Source: Gnomoniopsis sp. IMI 355080
Taxonomy: Eukaryota; Ascomycota; Sordariomycetes; Diaporthales; Gnomoniaceae
DNA length: 57,391 nt
NCBI GenBank assembly: GCA_027946555.1
Contig: JAPEVC010000222.1
Location: 1-57,391 of the forward strand
Direction: 5' to 3'
The notes below the pieces were generated by a model. It saw nothing but the letters and a program-made list of their open reading frames with translations, ran no database searches and had not been told where the DNA came from. Position 1 is the stretch's first letter; every line of letters starts with the position of its first letter. Both the position numbers and the translations under genes were made by a program. Of the stretch, positions 46,857 through 57,391 are shown one piece after another.

Positions 46857-48420
46857 ATGCAGTATATTATTGGCCTCAACAGCGGCTCATCCTTCGACGG
46901 AATTGACGCCGTCCTCTGCACCATCGAGCTGGATGAGGCAAGTCGAAGTCCTCGAATTGCTGTGGTCTGCTCTCAAATTTGGCTCATTGAAAGCTTCATG
47001 CTTACTTCCAACTCGTACATAGGATGGCCATCCCACACCGCCAAAATATGTAGCAGGTCTCACTCTTAACTGGCCTCTCCGGCTACGGGAAGCCGTGATC
47101 CGGGCTTTTGAGAATGAACTCACTTTGTTTGAGCTCGCGCGTCTCAATTACGCCGCTGGTGCTGTCTATGCAGATGCAGTGAATAGATTGCTCAAGCAGA
47201 CGAGCCTCGCCTCTGATGAAGTCGACGTTGTTGGGTATGATGGTCAGACAATCTATCAGGAGCCTCCAGAGAGAGAAAGGATGGCAGCTATACAAGACAC
47301 AGACTCGCTTGTTGATTTGTGGACCGAGGGCGGGTACCCTTGTGGGTTGTTCATTGCAGAGTCTGGAATTGTGGCTGGTCAGTCAATTGCTGAGCGGTCC
47401 AATACTCGTTGTCTCAATTCGATCTCTTTTCGTATTTTGTTAGAAAGAAGACGCTGACTACCAATCAACAATAGCACGATGTGACATCACAACGGTGACA
47501 CAGTTCCGACCTGTTGATCATGCTATGGGGGGCTCAGGGGCTCCCTTGATGCAATATCTTGATTTCGTGGCATTTCGGGGTCGTGGGACTACGACGGTCA
47601 CGCTGAACATTGGTGGTATTGCAAATCTCCAGGTGGCTAATCCGGACCGAGCCCAGATGATGTAAGTGCTCTCACTTACCCAAGACAAGCACCTGGCGAG
47701 TTTGCTGATGAGAGATGTCTAATGAGGGCGTTCGATACTGGTCCGGGAAATGTCATGATTAATCATGTTATGCGCGCTCGTCTTGGATTGGAATACGACA
47801 AGGATGGAGAGACCGCGTCGAAAGGAACTGTGATTCAACCCCTACTCGAGGAACTCATGTCAAAAGAGTTCTTCCTTCGTAAAGTACGAACAGTCCGTGT
47901 TTTCATTGCACAACATACTCTGTGTTTGCCCTGGTTCTTCTCCTTCAGCTTTGGAGCTTGGAATAACAATGCACTAGCCTCCTCGCTCGGCCTGGCGTCT
48001 TGATTTTGGTTCATCATACGCCGATGATATCCTCAAACGCTATGCATCGTCCTCCGCGGAGGACCTGGTGGCAACGTTCACTGAATTACAGCCGCCTCTG
48101 TTGCAAGGGCACTCACAGACTTCGTCCTACCGCGCATACCCGACCTGGATCTCCTGATCGCCAGCGGCGGCGGCACAAGGAACCACTTTTTAATGGAATC
48201 TTTGAGCCAGCGTCTCGCAAAAGTTGGCAAGGGAGTTACATTGCGCGTAAGCGATGAGTTCGGCATCCCCGCGGCATACAAGGAGGCGATAAAGTTTGCT
48301 GTACTGGCTTTTGCTGCGAAAAGAGGCCTGGCCAATAACATCCCAGCCGCTTCGGGGGCGAGCAGGTTTGCGGTCATGGGCAAGTTGACGTGGGCACCTA
48401 GGGTAGCAAAGGGGTTGTAA
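46857..48420 (+). CDS. Anhydro-N-acetylmuramic acid kinase (AnmK) homologue with an apparent 1-nt deletion
   Basis: Bacterial AnmK opens and phosphorylates 1,6-anhydro-MurNAc during peptidoglycan recycling; fungi make no peptidoglycan, so the substrate here is unknown. Exons by eye: 46857-46964 (or -46961), 47023-47377, 47475-47661, 47727-47883 and 47978-48420. Marks: N-terminal LNSGSSFDGIDAVL (ATPase-type phosphate loop), VVGYDGQTIYQEP, DHAMGGSGAPL, TLNIGGIANLQV, FDTGPGNVMINHV and the C-terminal LLIASGGGTRNHFLME. In the last exon the frame changes inside a conserved block: DLVATFTEL ends in one frame and TAASVARAL starts in another, near 48084-48088. The exon total is one base short of a multiple of three, and one more base would give about 416 residues. 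An 83-nt splice (GTTCAT donor, TTACAG acceptor) keeps the frame but would drop that block. The first intron has a weak donor. Confidence 0.78.
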
Positions 48421-48690
48421 ATCTGGAATATTACATGCAAAATTTGAGACTTTCCAAGGACTGCACTCGCATGCTCGGCAACCAGGTAAATTTCCAGGCT
48501 GATGGTGCCCAGAGTCCACTAGGGAAATGTTCACTTAGTATCTGAACGATGACCCATGCGGTATATGATGTCTTGTCTGTCTGATCTTGTACATACTGTG
48601 TATTCTTTGACCAACTATATGTACAGACTCGACGAGCTTGCGCTAGGATATACGTACAAGGCAGACATTTGGGGCCAACCATCTGCCACA

Positions 48691-50451
48691 TCACTTGTTT
48701 AATCTGATTGCCCGCACGCTATCCCTCCACCACAGGCACTGCTCCCTCCGAAGAACATCCTTCTCAACGACCGTGCCATTCCGGTCCACGAGTAGCTGGC
48801 TCGCCGGTTCAGAGTCCAAGCCAAATCCAGCGGGCTGGTAAGTTGGCCACTCAGGAGTACCGTCTTGTCGGTACGTGTTGGGGTTGCCAGTGGTCACAAA
48901 ACTGGAGAGATAACCATGATACATGGGACTGACTTCTGGATACTGTATATTGGGTTCGTTCCAGGTGGGCCTGCTGTCGGACCCATGAGGCACTCCTTGC
49001 CAAAGTGGCGCTCTGTTGGGAACGTTGAAACGTACCTTCCAAACAGACGAGACGTCGCCTGCAGCTGCGCGGTATGCGCTCTCTTGGCCGGCGCAGATAT
49101 ACATGTAATCTGACAGTGCAGCGGAGATGCGATCGAACTGCGTGGTGTTGGGCGAGTTGGAATATGGAGAAGTCTCGTCAATAAGCGGATCCGGATACAA
49201 AACGTTTAGGTCAGCGATGTCGTCTGTGGTCATGTTTGGTGATATGTTCCACAGGAAATTGATAAACTGCTCGTTCGTCTGCAGGTCTCCAGGGGCGTAG
49301 AATTTGCCTTCATCATTGACGTTGCTTGTTAACAGTGGGAGATGATGGAAAGTCCCGTCGACTCCTGACACAGATCCAGGTTTTTCAAGTAAGAATCCGC
49401 CCAGGGCTGGCTGAAAAGGCCAGGTGACGTTGTACTCAGAATCTACCCAGAGCTTGGTGCTGATGTCGCGAATAGCAGTGATGTCGGCGGAGCGAAGGCA
49501 AGATAGTGCAGCGGTATTGTCAGCTGTTGGGCAACCGAGATACTCCATAAATTCAGCAAATTGCCGTTGGTACAGCGGATAATCAGCGGGAGGGAATGCG
49601 CGCGCCGTGATCGAGCCACTCTGCATTAACACCTGGTTAAACAGAGGATTACCAGCCGTCTCGCCGTAATTGTGGAAATAATGGATGCCGACGGCGTGGG
49701 CCCCCGCTGATCGCCCACCGAGAGTAACTTTGTCTGGGTCGCCGCCGAATTGTGAGACGTGCATGTTGAGGAACTCCAAGAACAAACGCGTGTCACGGAG
49801 GCCGAGGTTCAGTAGACCCTCCTCCTCAAAAATGGTTGACGGCAAAAAGCCAAGAGAGTTGAGTCGGTAGTGGAAGCTGATTGCGACCATTGGGGCCTTT
49901 GACGATGCGACAAAAGAAGCACCGTCGAATAACGTCGAGTATCCCGTGATGAAAGATCCGCCGTGAGTCCATACCAGGACGGGTAATTTTTGATTCATTG
50001 GCACACCAGCAGTCCGATACACATTGAAATTGAGACACGCTTCATCCTGGATGTATGAACCGCTTGAAGAGGGGTCCTGGACGCACACACGACCATACGA
50101 AGATGCGTCTTTCACTCCATCAAACGGCTCCGGGAAACCCACAGCTGTGAAGCGAGCGGCGCCAGTAGGCTGAGCTGCGTAATCTACGCCCAGCCAGGCA
50201 TCGACGGCGGTGGGCAGGTCATAGCCGCTGAGGGTCTTGTTGATGCTGGTACCCGCGAACGAGCCATAGCCGGGTAAGGTGACTGTCAAGTTGCTCAAGG
50301 TTGCTCTGGGAGCAGCTGAGGCTTCTACGCCCAACAATTTTTGGGACAGGGGCGCAAAGGCGGCATACAACACTTGAGGCTTCATGATTCTCATGTCCTT
50401 GGTGGGACCTCGAGTGTGGCAACCGAAAATGGCATGGTTGCGATTTTTCAT
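48691..50451 (-). CDS. Type-B carboxylesterase/lipase, probably secreted
   Basis: An alpha/beta-hydrolase that cleaves carboxylic esters; the natural substrate is not visible. It is a single exon with a full frame of 586 residues. Marks: VLVWTHGGSFITG (oxyanion hole), nucleophile elbow GGRSAGA with Ser248, acidic residue Glu381 in NVNDEGKF, and His489 in GVPHGSD. Cys pairs such as CVQD...CLNF and several N-x-S/T sites suit an extracellular enzyme. A TATATAA box on the minus strand at about 50484-50492 lies only about 33 bases from the first ATG, so translation may begin at the ATG at 50394 or 50385; the protein would then open with a hydrophobic, signal-like stretch (MKPQVLYAAFAPLSQKLLGV). 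Its 3' end faces that of the AnmK-like gene. Confidence 0.9.
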   Translation of the reverse strand: MKNRNHAIFGCHTRGPTKDMRIMKPQVLYAAFAPLSQKLLGVEASAAPRATLSNLTVTLPGYGSFAGTSINKTLSGYDLPTAVDAWLGVDYAAQPTGAARFTAVGFPEPFDGVKDASSYGRVCVQDPSSSGSYIQDEACLNFNVYRTAGVPMNQKLPVLVWTHGGSFITGYSTLFDGASFVASSKAPMVAISFHYRLNSLGFLPSTIFEEEGLLNLGLRDTRLFLEFLNMHVSQFGGDPDKVTLGGRSAGAHAVGIHYFHNYGETAGNPLFNQVLMQSGSITARAFPPADYPLYQRQFAEFMEYLGCPTADNTAALSCLRSADITAIRDISTKLWVDSEYNVTWPFQPALGGFLLEKPGSVSGVDGTFHHLPLLTSNVNDEGKFYAPGDLQTNEQFINFLWNISPNMTTDDIADLNVLYPDPLIDETSPYSNSPNTTQFDRISAALSDYMYICAGQESAYRAAAGDVSSVWKVRFNVPNRAPLWQGVPHGSDSRPTWNEPNIQYPEVSPMYHGYLSSFVTTGNPNTYRQDGTPEWPTYQPAGFGLDSEPASQLLVDRNGTVVEKDVLRREQCLWWRDSVRAIRLNK

Positions 50452-51369
50452 TGCACATGCCAGCGTGGGAAGGCCAGGTCCGGTTTATATATGCCGGCGT
50501 ACGCCATGATCAATATATTAAATACGTCCAGTATCCAATATATCCAATGCAGGTGTTGAGGCCGGGCGGAGTAGAGTCCTAGCAATCAAACAATCCAAGG
50601 TTCCTTGGCGAAAGCATCTCTAATGAACGGTTCGCATCTTCATAACGGCAATTGATCGTGAATTTTGACCGCTTGAACTGGGGTGGAAGAATCTCTCGGT
50701 GGTAAAGCACTGGTATACTTTTAATGCAGATTGACTTGAAGGCATTATATACATGGTATATCTATAGCGTTCAAGAGAGCCCTACTACCCACAAAGTGCC
50801 CCTGATTTACTTTAAAGGCATGCTTATCTCAGTTCCGGGCATATCCCTAGCCCTTCCCACCTCCATCACTACAATAATGCTTCAAAGAAAACCAAAGAAA
50901 GCTTTAATTGTCGATATAGTGGGAGAGGAGTGAAGCTTGCAGGTAATTCAGTCACCATTGCGAAGCTGGGCCTCTGGGCCTAAAGTCTATTCCAACCACT
51001 CCTGTTGTCCCATCTTAAATCAAAGCTATGTAATGGGACCAAGGAACCCTTTTCGCCTGGGTCATACTGGTATATAATGGACGAAATGGCGTTGCTTTAT
51101 CTATACTACTGATTTCCGAGTGAATGACCGGACTCGAGCGACATTCTGAGCGTTAGGCTTTTGAGCGTCGTGCCCAGGTGTCCAGCTCGAGTTACAATAT
51201 CATTCGTCAGCAACACGGCAGAGCAATGGCCTGTCCCGCCTACGACCATCTCGAAGCTCTGAAGCTACTGAGCTGAGACAGAGGTGATCGTAGCGTCGGA
51301 AAAGTCTTTGTCAGCCGGAGTCAACGCTCTTTGTTCGAGATCGTCCGCGGTGCTTCACCCATCATCCAT
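50452..51369. other. Intergenic stretch between carboxylesterase and CCDC124-like gene
   Basis: Both neighbours are on the minus strand, so this holds the esterase promoter (with the TATA box) and the 3' region of the CCDC124-like gene. No other gene is visible. Confidence 0.55.
50484..50492 (-). promoter_or_regulatory. TATA box of the carboxylesterase gene
   Basis: The minus strand reads ATATATAAA here, a consensus TATA element in line with the esterase gene and about 33-41 bases before its first ATG. The spacing argues for a start codon further downstream. Confidence 0.5.
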
Positions 51370-52277
51370 CTACACCGCGGCGAGCCTCTGCTCAATCTTG
51401 GCCTTCTCCGCAGCGCTCAACTCCCTCAGATCGTCCTTGGTCGCATTGTAATCGGCGTGGAGCTGGTTCATGGGGTTAGCTGGCGACTTCTCGAACTCTT
51501 CCCACAATATCTTGTCACGTTGACTCTTCCTCAGTCCTCCCTGCTCTATCAACTCCTTCTCACGCCCAGATGTCTCTTTCCAAGCCTCAAAAGCCGCAGG
51601 GATACGCTTCTCGGGGCGTCGATCAATCTTCTTAGAAGGCTTCGAGTCCAAGACGTCAAGAGCATCCATGGCATTGTCGATGCCCGATGCGTTCAGCGCA
51701 GGGAGAGCCTCATCCAGCGATGAGAGATCGAGGCCCTTTGTCTTCTTCTCTGCCTTCTTCGCATTCTTAGGGCCCGATCTGCTCGGAAGGTTCTTCTCTT
51801 CTTCAGCCAAGAGGGCCTCTCGCTCTGCCTTCTTGCGAGCAGCCTCGGCCGCCTTTGCTTCAGCGGCCTCCCTGTTGATGCCAATCCGTTAGCAAGCGTT
51901 CCACGGAGGTTGCTTGCTTCGACGCAAAAGCTTGATCCAATTAAACACCCTGCAAAACAGCGGCCGTTGGTCGTTGGCGGGACCAACATGCCCCGGTTGT
52001 CAGGGACGGGCCATTGGCCATTACCCTCGACCTCCGGCTCGCGCCGCTGTTGCATTAGGTCGTTTGGGAAAAAGAAGATACTTTAATGCACTTACTTTTT
52101 GGCATTTCCCTTCTTTGCGCCCTTTTCCCACTCAGCGTCCTCGACGGCAGCAATTTTGGCGTTCTCAGCAGCGGCCTTCTTGTTCGCGGCCTCTGCCTTA
52201 CGGGCCTGGCCTTGAGCCTTTTTACTTCCCTCTCCCGGACCAGCGTCCCCGCCACCCTTGCCCTTCTTTCCAGCCAT
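51370..52277 (-). CDS. CCDC124/Oxs1-type coiled-coil protein
   Basis: CCDC124, with yeast Lso2 as a short relative, binds idle ribosomes and helps them restart; Oxs1 in fission yeast and plants acts in redox stress responses. Two exons, 52277-52096 and 51871-51370, join in phase 2 across a 224-nt intron (CTAAC branch), giving 227 residues. The first 95 residues are Lys/Ala/Glu-rich and basic (MAGKKGKGGGDAGPGEGSKK), the ribosome-binding type of helix. The C-terminal domain at about 100-227 holds the family block RRPEKRIPAAFEAWKE ... ELIEQGGLRKSQRDKILWEEFEKSPANPMNQ. The intron is the second longest in the window. Confidence 0.87.
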
Positions 52278-55200
52278 TATGTTGTGTATATATATATTGA
52301 CTTGGTTGGTTGGATAGAAGGAGACTAGCGAGAGTCCTAGTCACTATTCGATTCCCGTCTGACGGTAGGGCACCCGGTAAACGTTGGACCGTACAATGAT
52401 GCTTTCCGAATGGAACGAGATTTCGCCAAGTAGATAATAATGAATTGGCTAGACTATCGATTGACTGTTGCCAATATCAAGTGATGCTGGTGGTACACGA
52501 GGGTAATCATGAGGCAAAAGTTTGTATGAGCATGTCAACGTCAGCGGGGTCCTAGCTCCGAGGCCGGCCGGTGAGCAGCTCGCCGAATCGGCTCCGATAC
52601 AGCAAGGTCTTGAAGGGTTAGGGTTTAACTCCAGACTACAGCCGTGGTCGACGAAGTCTCTCGACGACGACAACAACCACTGCATGAATACGAAGAATCG
52701 GGGATCAACGAGACTCAGTTCGTCCTTTTGCATGTATTACTAGCCTGTAACAGACTCGTGAGAGTCCGGCTGTGGGGCCGTCTCCTTCCGCGTCATGACT
52801 TAACCTCAGAATGTTCACCGGTGCGGGCTGTCATATCTTGCCCCTTGATCGCGGCCCCAGCAAATGTGATAGAAAAGGTCCAAGGAGGCCATCGAGGACA
52901 ATGCCATTTGGTCCAGGAATTCGGCAGAGACCCTCCGTCCCCCCCAGCCCGTCTATCGGTCTGCTTTGTATCTACTTGCACCAAAGACTTACATACTATC
53001 CTTTTGTCTTCTCAAAGCGGCCAGTCACAGTTACAGCCCGCATAACATCACAACAAGTAGACTGATTCGTTGTTCGTAGAAGCGAGAACAAGCGAGTATA
53101 ATCCAAGGCCATTTCTGCCACGTAGATCATCGTCTTGGCAGGCTGATGGATTTCAGGGCGTGCCGATGTGTTCAAGTAGAGGCCAATAGAACTGGGGCAT
53201 GGTTCAGAGAGGGTGGGCTACGAGCTCTGGACATCGTGTAATGTTGGTCCCATGTACATCCAGAGACCTTTGCCCAGTACTTACATGTTACATCGTAATC
53301 GAGAGCTTGTCAATCCGGGTGGACACAACGCAAGGGTTGGATGTCGCCAGGAAATCCCCCGAGTGATCTTCTCCACCGCCAGGGCTGAAGTATGGGTCGA
53401 TCTGTGTTCGAGCCCAGCATACAAATCCATCGAGGAAACGACATATTAGTCCTGCTGCATGACCAGGTGGATCAAATCCCTTCCGCGGGTATTTCGCCAA
53501 TGTTACATGGCTGTGGCAGTACACACACGAGACCCTCCTACAGAGAGCAGTTCAGATGCCTTCGCCGAGCTATTGCCGGAGGGTGACTTTCCAACATTAT
53601 CTGCGGCCACACATTGAGATCGCCATTAGGACGTACAGAAGGAGCACGGCGCATCCCGCGAAGGGCTTTTTGGCTGTGTATTATTTGATGAAAAAGTCGA
53701 TCGTCTAAGGCCTCGCTTTGTTACGGGCATCGACGGCTTGGTGCTTTGAGTCATGGATCGCAGGGAGTTCTGCACCACAGGTAGTTTCGTGGAGACAGTC
53801 ATGCAGTGCGATGCGTGGCTCGTCGATAAGCGGCTATGCACGTTTAGCTAGAGCGAGTCTCGTCTTGATCGAGTGAGACCCAAACGTGTGGCGCCCTGCG
53901 AGCTCACTGACTGTATACGTTCTGTTCTCCGGATAGCCAACCCATCCGTACGGATGTTGCTACAGTCGGCCCGGTCCTCATGGCTAGTGACGGCTGAATT
54001 GTTGTGATATACCAGACTCTTAGCCGAGTCGATGGGTAGTCCAGAGGTGGTGCTGGTGAATATGCGTGCTTTGCATAATCCCAAGGTGCCTCAGACACCC
54101 ACTCCTCTTCTTTTTCCTGTATCAGCTGCCCTCGGAGGTTGGGCAACAGCATTAGCACTGCAGCACGGAGCCATACGTGGTTCCATTCGGATGTAAGGCA
54201 GGAAGAGCCTTGGTCGGATACTGTGTATAGACCGTAGAGTGTTGGTACCAGGCCACATACTGTGAAGGACAGGCGCCAGTGTCTCTGGAAATCCCGGCTT
54301 TCTGCAGACGTCAGACAGCATTGCTTCTCCACGGCCTATTTCGAGCATATGGTCCGTCCTCAATCATCTGTAGCACCTCGACGTGCTTGGCTTTCCGCGT
54401 CACGGGCATGGTCACGCCGCGATTCCACCACGCAGGTTGTGCAGCTTACCGCAGTAGCTGCGGTACGACCGCTATAAAAACGCCGACCGGTGTGGAAGAT
54501 GCTGTTCTCCTCCCGAAAGTCTGGACTACTACTAGGGAGAAGACGATTTGTGCTCGTTGCAATGAATGGGGCTTACCCCGGCTGTATGCATGTCGCAGGA
54601 GCCAGCATGCTGGTCAGTGCTTGCCTGTGTGAGAACTGACGGTTGTTAACTACCATGACCTCGGGACAACACGGTACCTCGTCTCACGTACTCTGATGCC
54701 GTGCAGTAGTGATGACCGGTGGGTCAGCATCCTCCGCTAAGATACCAGGGGGTTGTTTCCTGTTTAGTAGGCCCTGATCTGTGGAAGAATCGGATGGCCA
54801 TGGGCTTCTCCTCTAGCCGCTGTGCTTCCCTGGACGATCTAGGTTGGCATACTTGTGCCACGATTGGCCGGATATTCACAGTCAAAGCATCGAGGAGTAC
54901 CCGTGTTCGTCCCATTTACACACACTACAGGATCTGTTAGCAAAATATGTTGAGATTGTCATCCGTAAAGATCTATTTGGCTTTTGAAGGTTATACCATA
55001 ACTTTGGTATCATGGGGAAAGAAACTTAGACACTAAGCTTACTAACCTAAGCGCTCTGGGGAACGCATTGTGCTGGCACAAATAGTTGTCACATCACCCC
55101 CAAGCAACCAGATATAGCGACGCGCAGCAGGCGCCCACAAGTTGCAACCTGGTCATCTCTCGCGCTGTGTATTTTGCCAGATCGCCTGCAGACCCCACCA

Positions 55201-57391
55201 ATAGGTACTTAGCATTGTGCTTGGCTAATATAATTGCCCCAGGCTGAGGAGCTGCGAGGCATTAGCGGCGCAACACAAGAAAACCTGCCTCATGAGATCG
55301 ACACTAACAATCGAGCACCGCGCTGGCCATATCGAAATGCATGGAAAAAAGCCACCAAGTCATATTCCAAGATTCGTTGTCCTGCAGGTCGCCCATATGA
55401 CGTTGTCGAGGCTGTTCCATGCGCTTTCGTGACTGGTCATGTTGGCTCACGGGAGATGAGCTGAGGCGACAAGACAACGCACACTCTGACAGACAGAAAC
55501 GCAGCCTCAACGAGCTCATACAGCCTTCCCTTCGTAGATTCGAGAGATGTCCGGACAGGAGATACAAGATATCCGATGCGCGGCGTGTCTCATGACTTTC
55601 CTCAGTCCGGCCCATCTCGGCGAGGCGTTCTCAGACCGGGCCGCTTATCGTATCGATCGGGTAGCGTACCCGGGCCGACGCGATTGGCCCCTCCAGAGGC
55701 CTGCAAAGCCCTCTTATTGCAAAAGCATTGGGGGGTGCTCATGGGTTTCATGGCTGGGACCGACCAGTCCCATGCATACGAAAGCATCTGCTTCTGTCGA
55801 AAAAGTCAGCCGCCCTCGCCCTCGATGTTTTCTTTCGATCGGGTCAGGTTATTTTCACCCTAGCAGATAGACGTACTCAAGTGTAGAGGGACCTGATTGG
55901 AGCGTTTGTAAATGCTGGAATGGGTGCATGTACGTTCAAGAAGCTTTCACTATCAATTTGTCTGCGACAGCCTGTGATTGCCTTGGGCCAGGGTCGTCGA
56001 TACCCAGTACCGAAGTGGGCCTAAAGCTTCTTTTTGTGACAACCGGACAAGGACAAAAGAGGAAGAAAACAGGCTCACGCTTTGTCAAACTGGTGATTAC
56101 AATCACACCCTGATAATTTGCAAGGCTAGCCGTGCAGCCGTAGCAGCACGTGCAGAGAGCCGGAGAGCTGACCAGAGTCGCTACCATAACCTCCCGGGGT
56201 AACACCCTCGCTAAATAACGCCGGCTCCAGAAAGTCAATTCGTGACGGCCACAACGTCAGTTCGGAGAGTTTACCCCGAGGCCGCGAGCGGATCAAGTAG
56301 TCTCGCCGGCAGCCTTCCCCGGCCCGAAGAAAACTGCCCGATGGCATCGAGGTTGTCCGTGTAGCCATGAAGAGTATCACCATGGCTGGTGGCAGAACTG
56401 CGCCAGAAGATGAGATTTAGGAATTTGGGTTCTTGAGATTGTCCTCAGGGATTACGTAGGTCAGGTGAGGATATTCTGCGGTCGCCCGAAATTTACCCAG
56501 CTCCACGAGACGTTGTTATAACCTTGATCCTTATGGATACCCGCTGAGCGGAAAAATTACTACTCAGTATGCCTGTGTATGCCTCTACTGCTTTCGTCTA
56601 AATAACAACGGTTTTACTCGGGCCAAGACATAAATGCCACTTCTATGGTAGTAAAGTACTACTGTTCAGTGAGGCAGAACGACCCATGCAGATCTTCGAC
56701 AGGGACTGCTTGCAGATCTTGCAGCCCAAATGGTCCGGGACTGCAAGGCAAATAATCATGACTGGCGTGGCAGGGTCAGAAAACGAGGGCTTGGCCAGAA
56801 GCCGGGGATGACTGTGACGTTGAAACTTTGCGAGGCACCAAGCCGATTTGGCCATCTGCCCCTTGCCCCTTTCCGCCTTCCCCGGGATTCGGAGCCCAAG
56901 CTTGATAGAATCGCTGATCAAAGGTTGAACGGGAGGCGCGCGGCATTGGAATTAGACCACGGCATTTCAGGTCTAGCCAGGTGATGAGATGAGTGAGTTC
57001 TGATGCGTGCTTGTGGTCGATGTGATGTGATAGTCCCTCATTCGAAAGTAAAATCTTTCGCAAAGATACGGACGGTCTGTAATGGCCTGCAGAATAGCAA
57101 GCAGTGACTGCGTCCACAAGACTACACGTATGGGCTCACCAGCGTCGTCGTCGAAGCTGGTGGCGAGGCGAACCCGCAGCCGGGGAAAGCGGCTGACACA
57201 ATGCGGCCTCGACCATGAGGTGGAATTGAAAGAAGGCCCGTCCGTGTACGGGCTTTTTTGAAACACGAGCAAGATCTGAGGCCCCCCGGCTCAGACGTTG
57301 GCAGGTTGCGTCGTCCCATCGCAATTGCGTGCCAAGAAAGGTCACAGTCGAGCCAGCCCCTTTCTGGATGGGCGGGCTTGTTCCCCCTCCC
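52278..57391. other. Gene-poor 5.1 kb end region
   Basis: No frame here resembles a known family, and none combines an ATG start, convincing length and biased codon use. I saw no long terminal repeats, inverted repeats or transposase/reverse-transcriptase motifs by eye. A telomere-like AGGGTTAGGGTTT lies at 52614-52626. Base composition is near that of the rest of the window rather than the strong AT bias of heavily RIP-mutated DNA. Old, decayed genes or repeats could be present without being readable. Confidence 0.5.
52614..52626. repeat. Interstitial telomere-like repeat (AGGGTTAGGGTTT)
   Basis: Two TTAGGG units at the edge of the gene-poor end region, about 340 bases upstream of the CCDC124-like gene. 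Confidence 0.65.

Noticed and set aside
53904..54332. 142-codon minus-strand frame in the gene-poor end
   Set aside because: It begins at GTG, shows no motif I know, and has no spliceable partner exon that I could find.

Overview
The window comes from a filamentous ascomycete (Pezizomycotina). Genes have 0-7 short introns, mostly 50-125 nt, with GT..AG ends and CTAAC/CTGAC branch points. The proteins are typical of that group: two HET-domain proteins, a STRIPAK MOB3, a long IML1 and an LST4-like FNIP protein. I see about 15 credible protein genes, and no convincing tRNA, rRNA, CRISPR array or intact transposon. Gene starts given here are ATG codons. Intron boundaries were read by eye from splice signals, frame and family conservation.

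Layout. 1-2.8 kb: nothing convincing. 2.8-19.6 kb: a nutrient and metal block. IML1 (SEACIT/GATOR1, minus) is divergent from a ZRC1-type vacuolar zinc transporter (plus). After a 4.8 kb gene-free stretch comes an intronless LST4/FNIP homologue (plus). IML1 and LST4 families both act on the Rag GTPases that feed TORC1. 20.7-26.9 kb: a HET gene broken by an apparent 1-nt deletion (minus), riboflavin gene RIB7 (plus), and an unrecognised 415-aa membrane protein (minus). 28.7-37.1 kb: housekeeping genes: CUE1-like ERAD factor (minus), CCR4-NOT subunit NOT2 with a 655-nt internal intron (minus), COG0523 zinc-chaperone GTPase ZNG1 (minus) and MOB3/phocein (plus). MOB3 has an acidic tail whose frame carries on beyond its stop. 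38.9-43.3 kb: an FCY2-type purine-cytosine permease and an MSS116-type mitochondrial DEAD-box helicase (both plus). 43.8-50.5 kb: an accessory-looking block. An intact HET gene (minus) is divergent from an anhydro-N-acetylmuramic acid kinase homologue (plus, apparent 1-nt deletion), followed by a type-B carboxylesterase (minus). 51.4-52.3 kb: a CCDC124/Oxs1 protein (minus). 52.3-57.4 kb: no gene I can support.

The points most worth a second look are the divergent HET/AnmK pair (a self/non-self receptor family beside a bacterial-type cell-wall sugar kinase), the two single-base frame breaks in otherwise well conserved genes, the coding-like sequence after the MOB3 stop, and the unusual NOT2 intron, which offers an alternative in-frame start.
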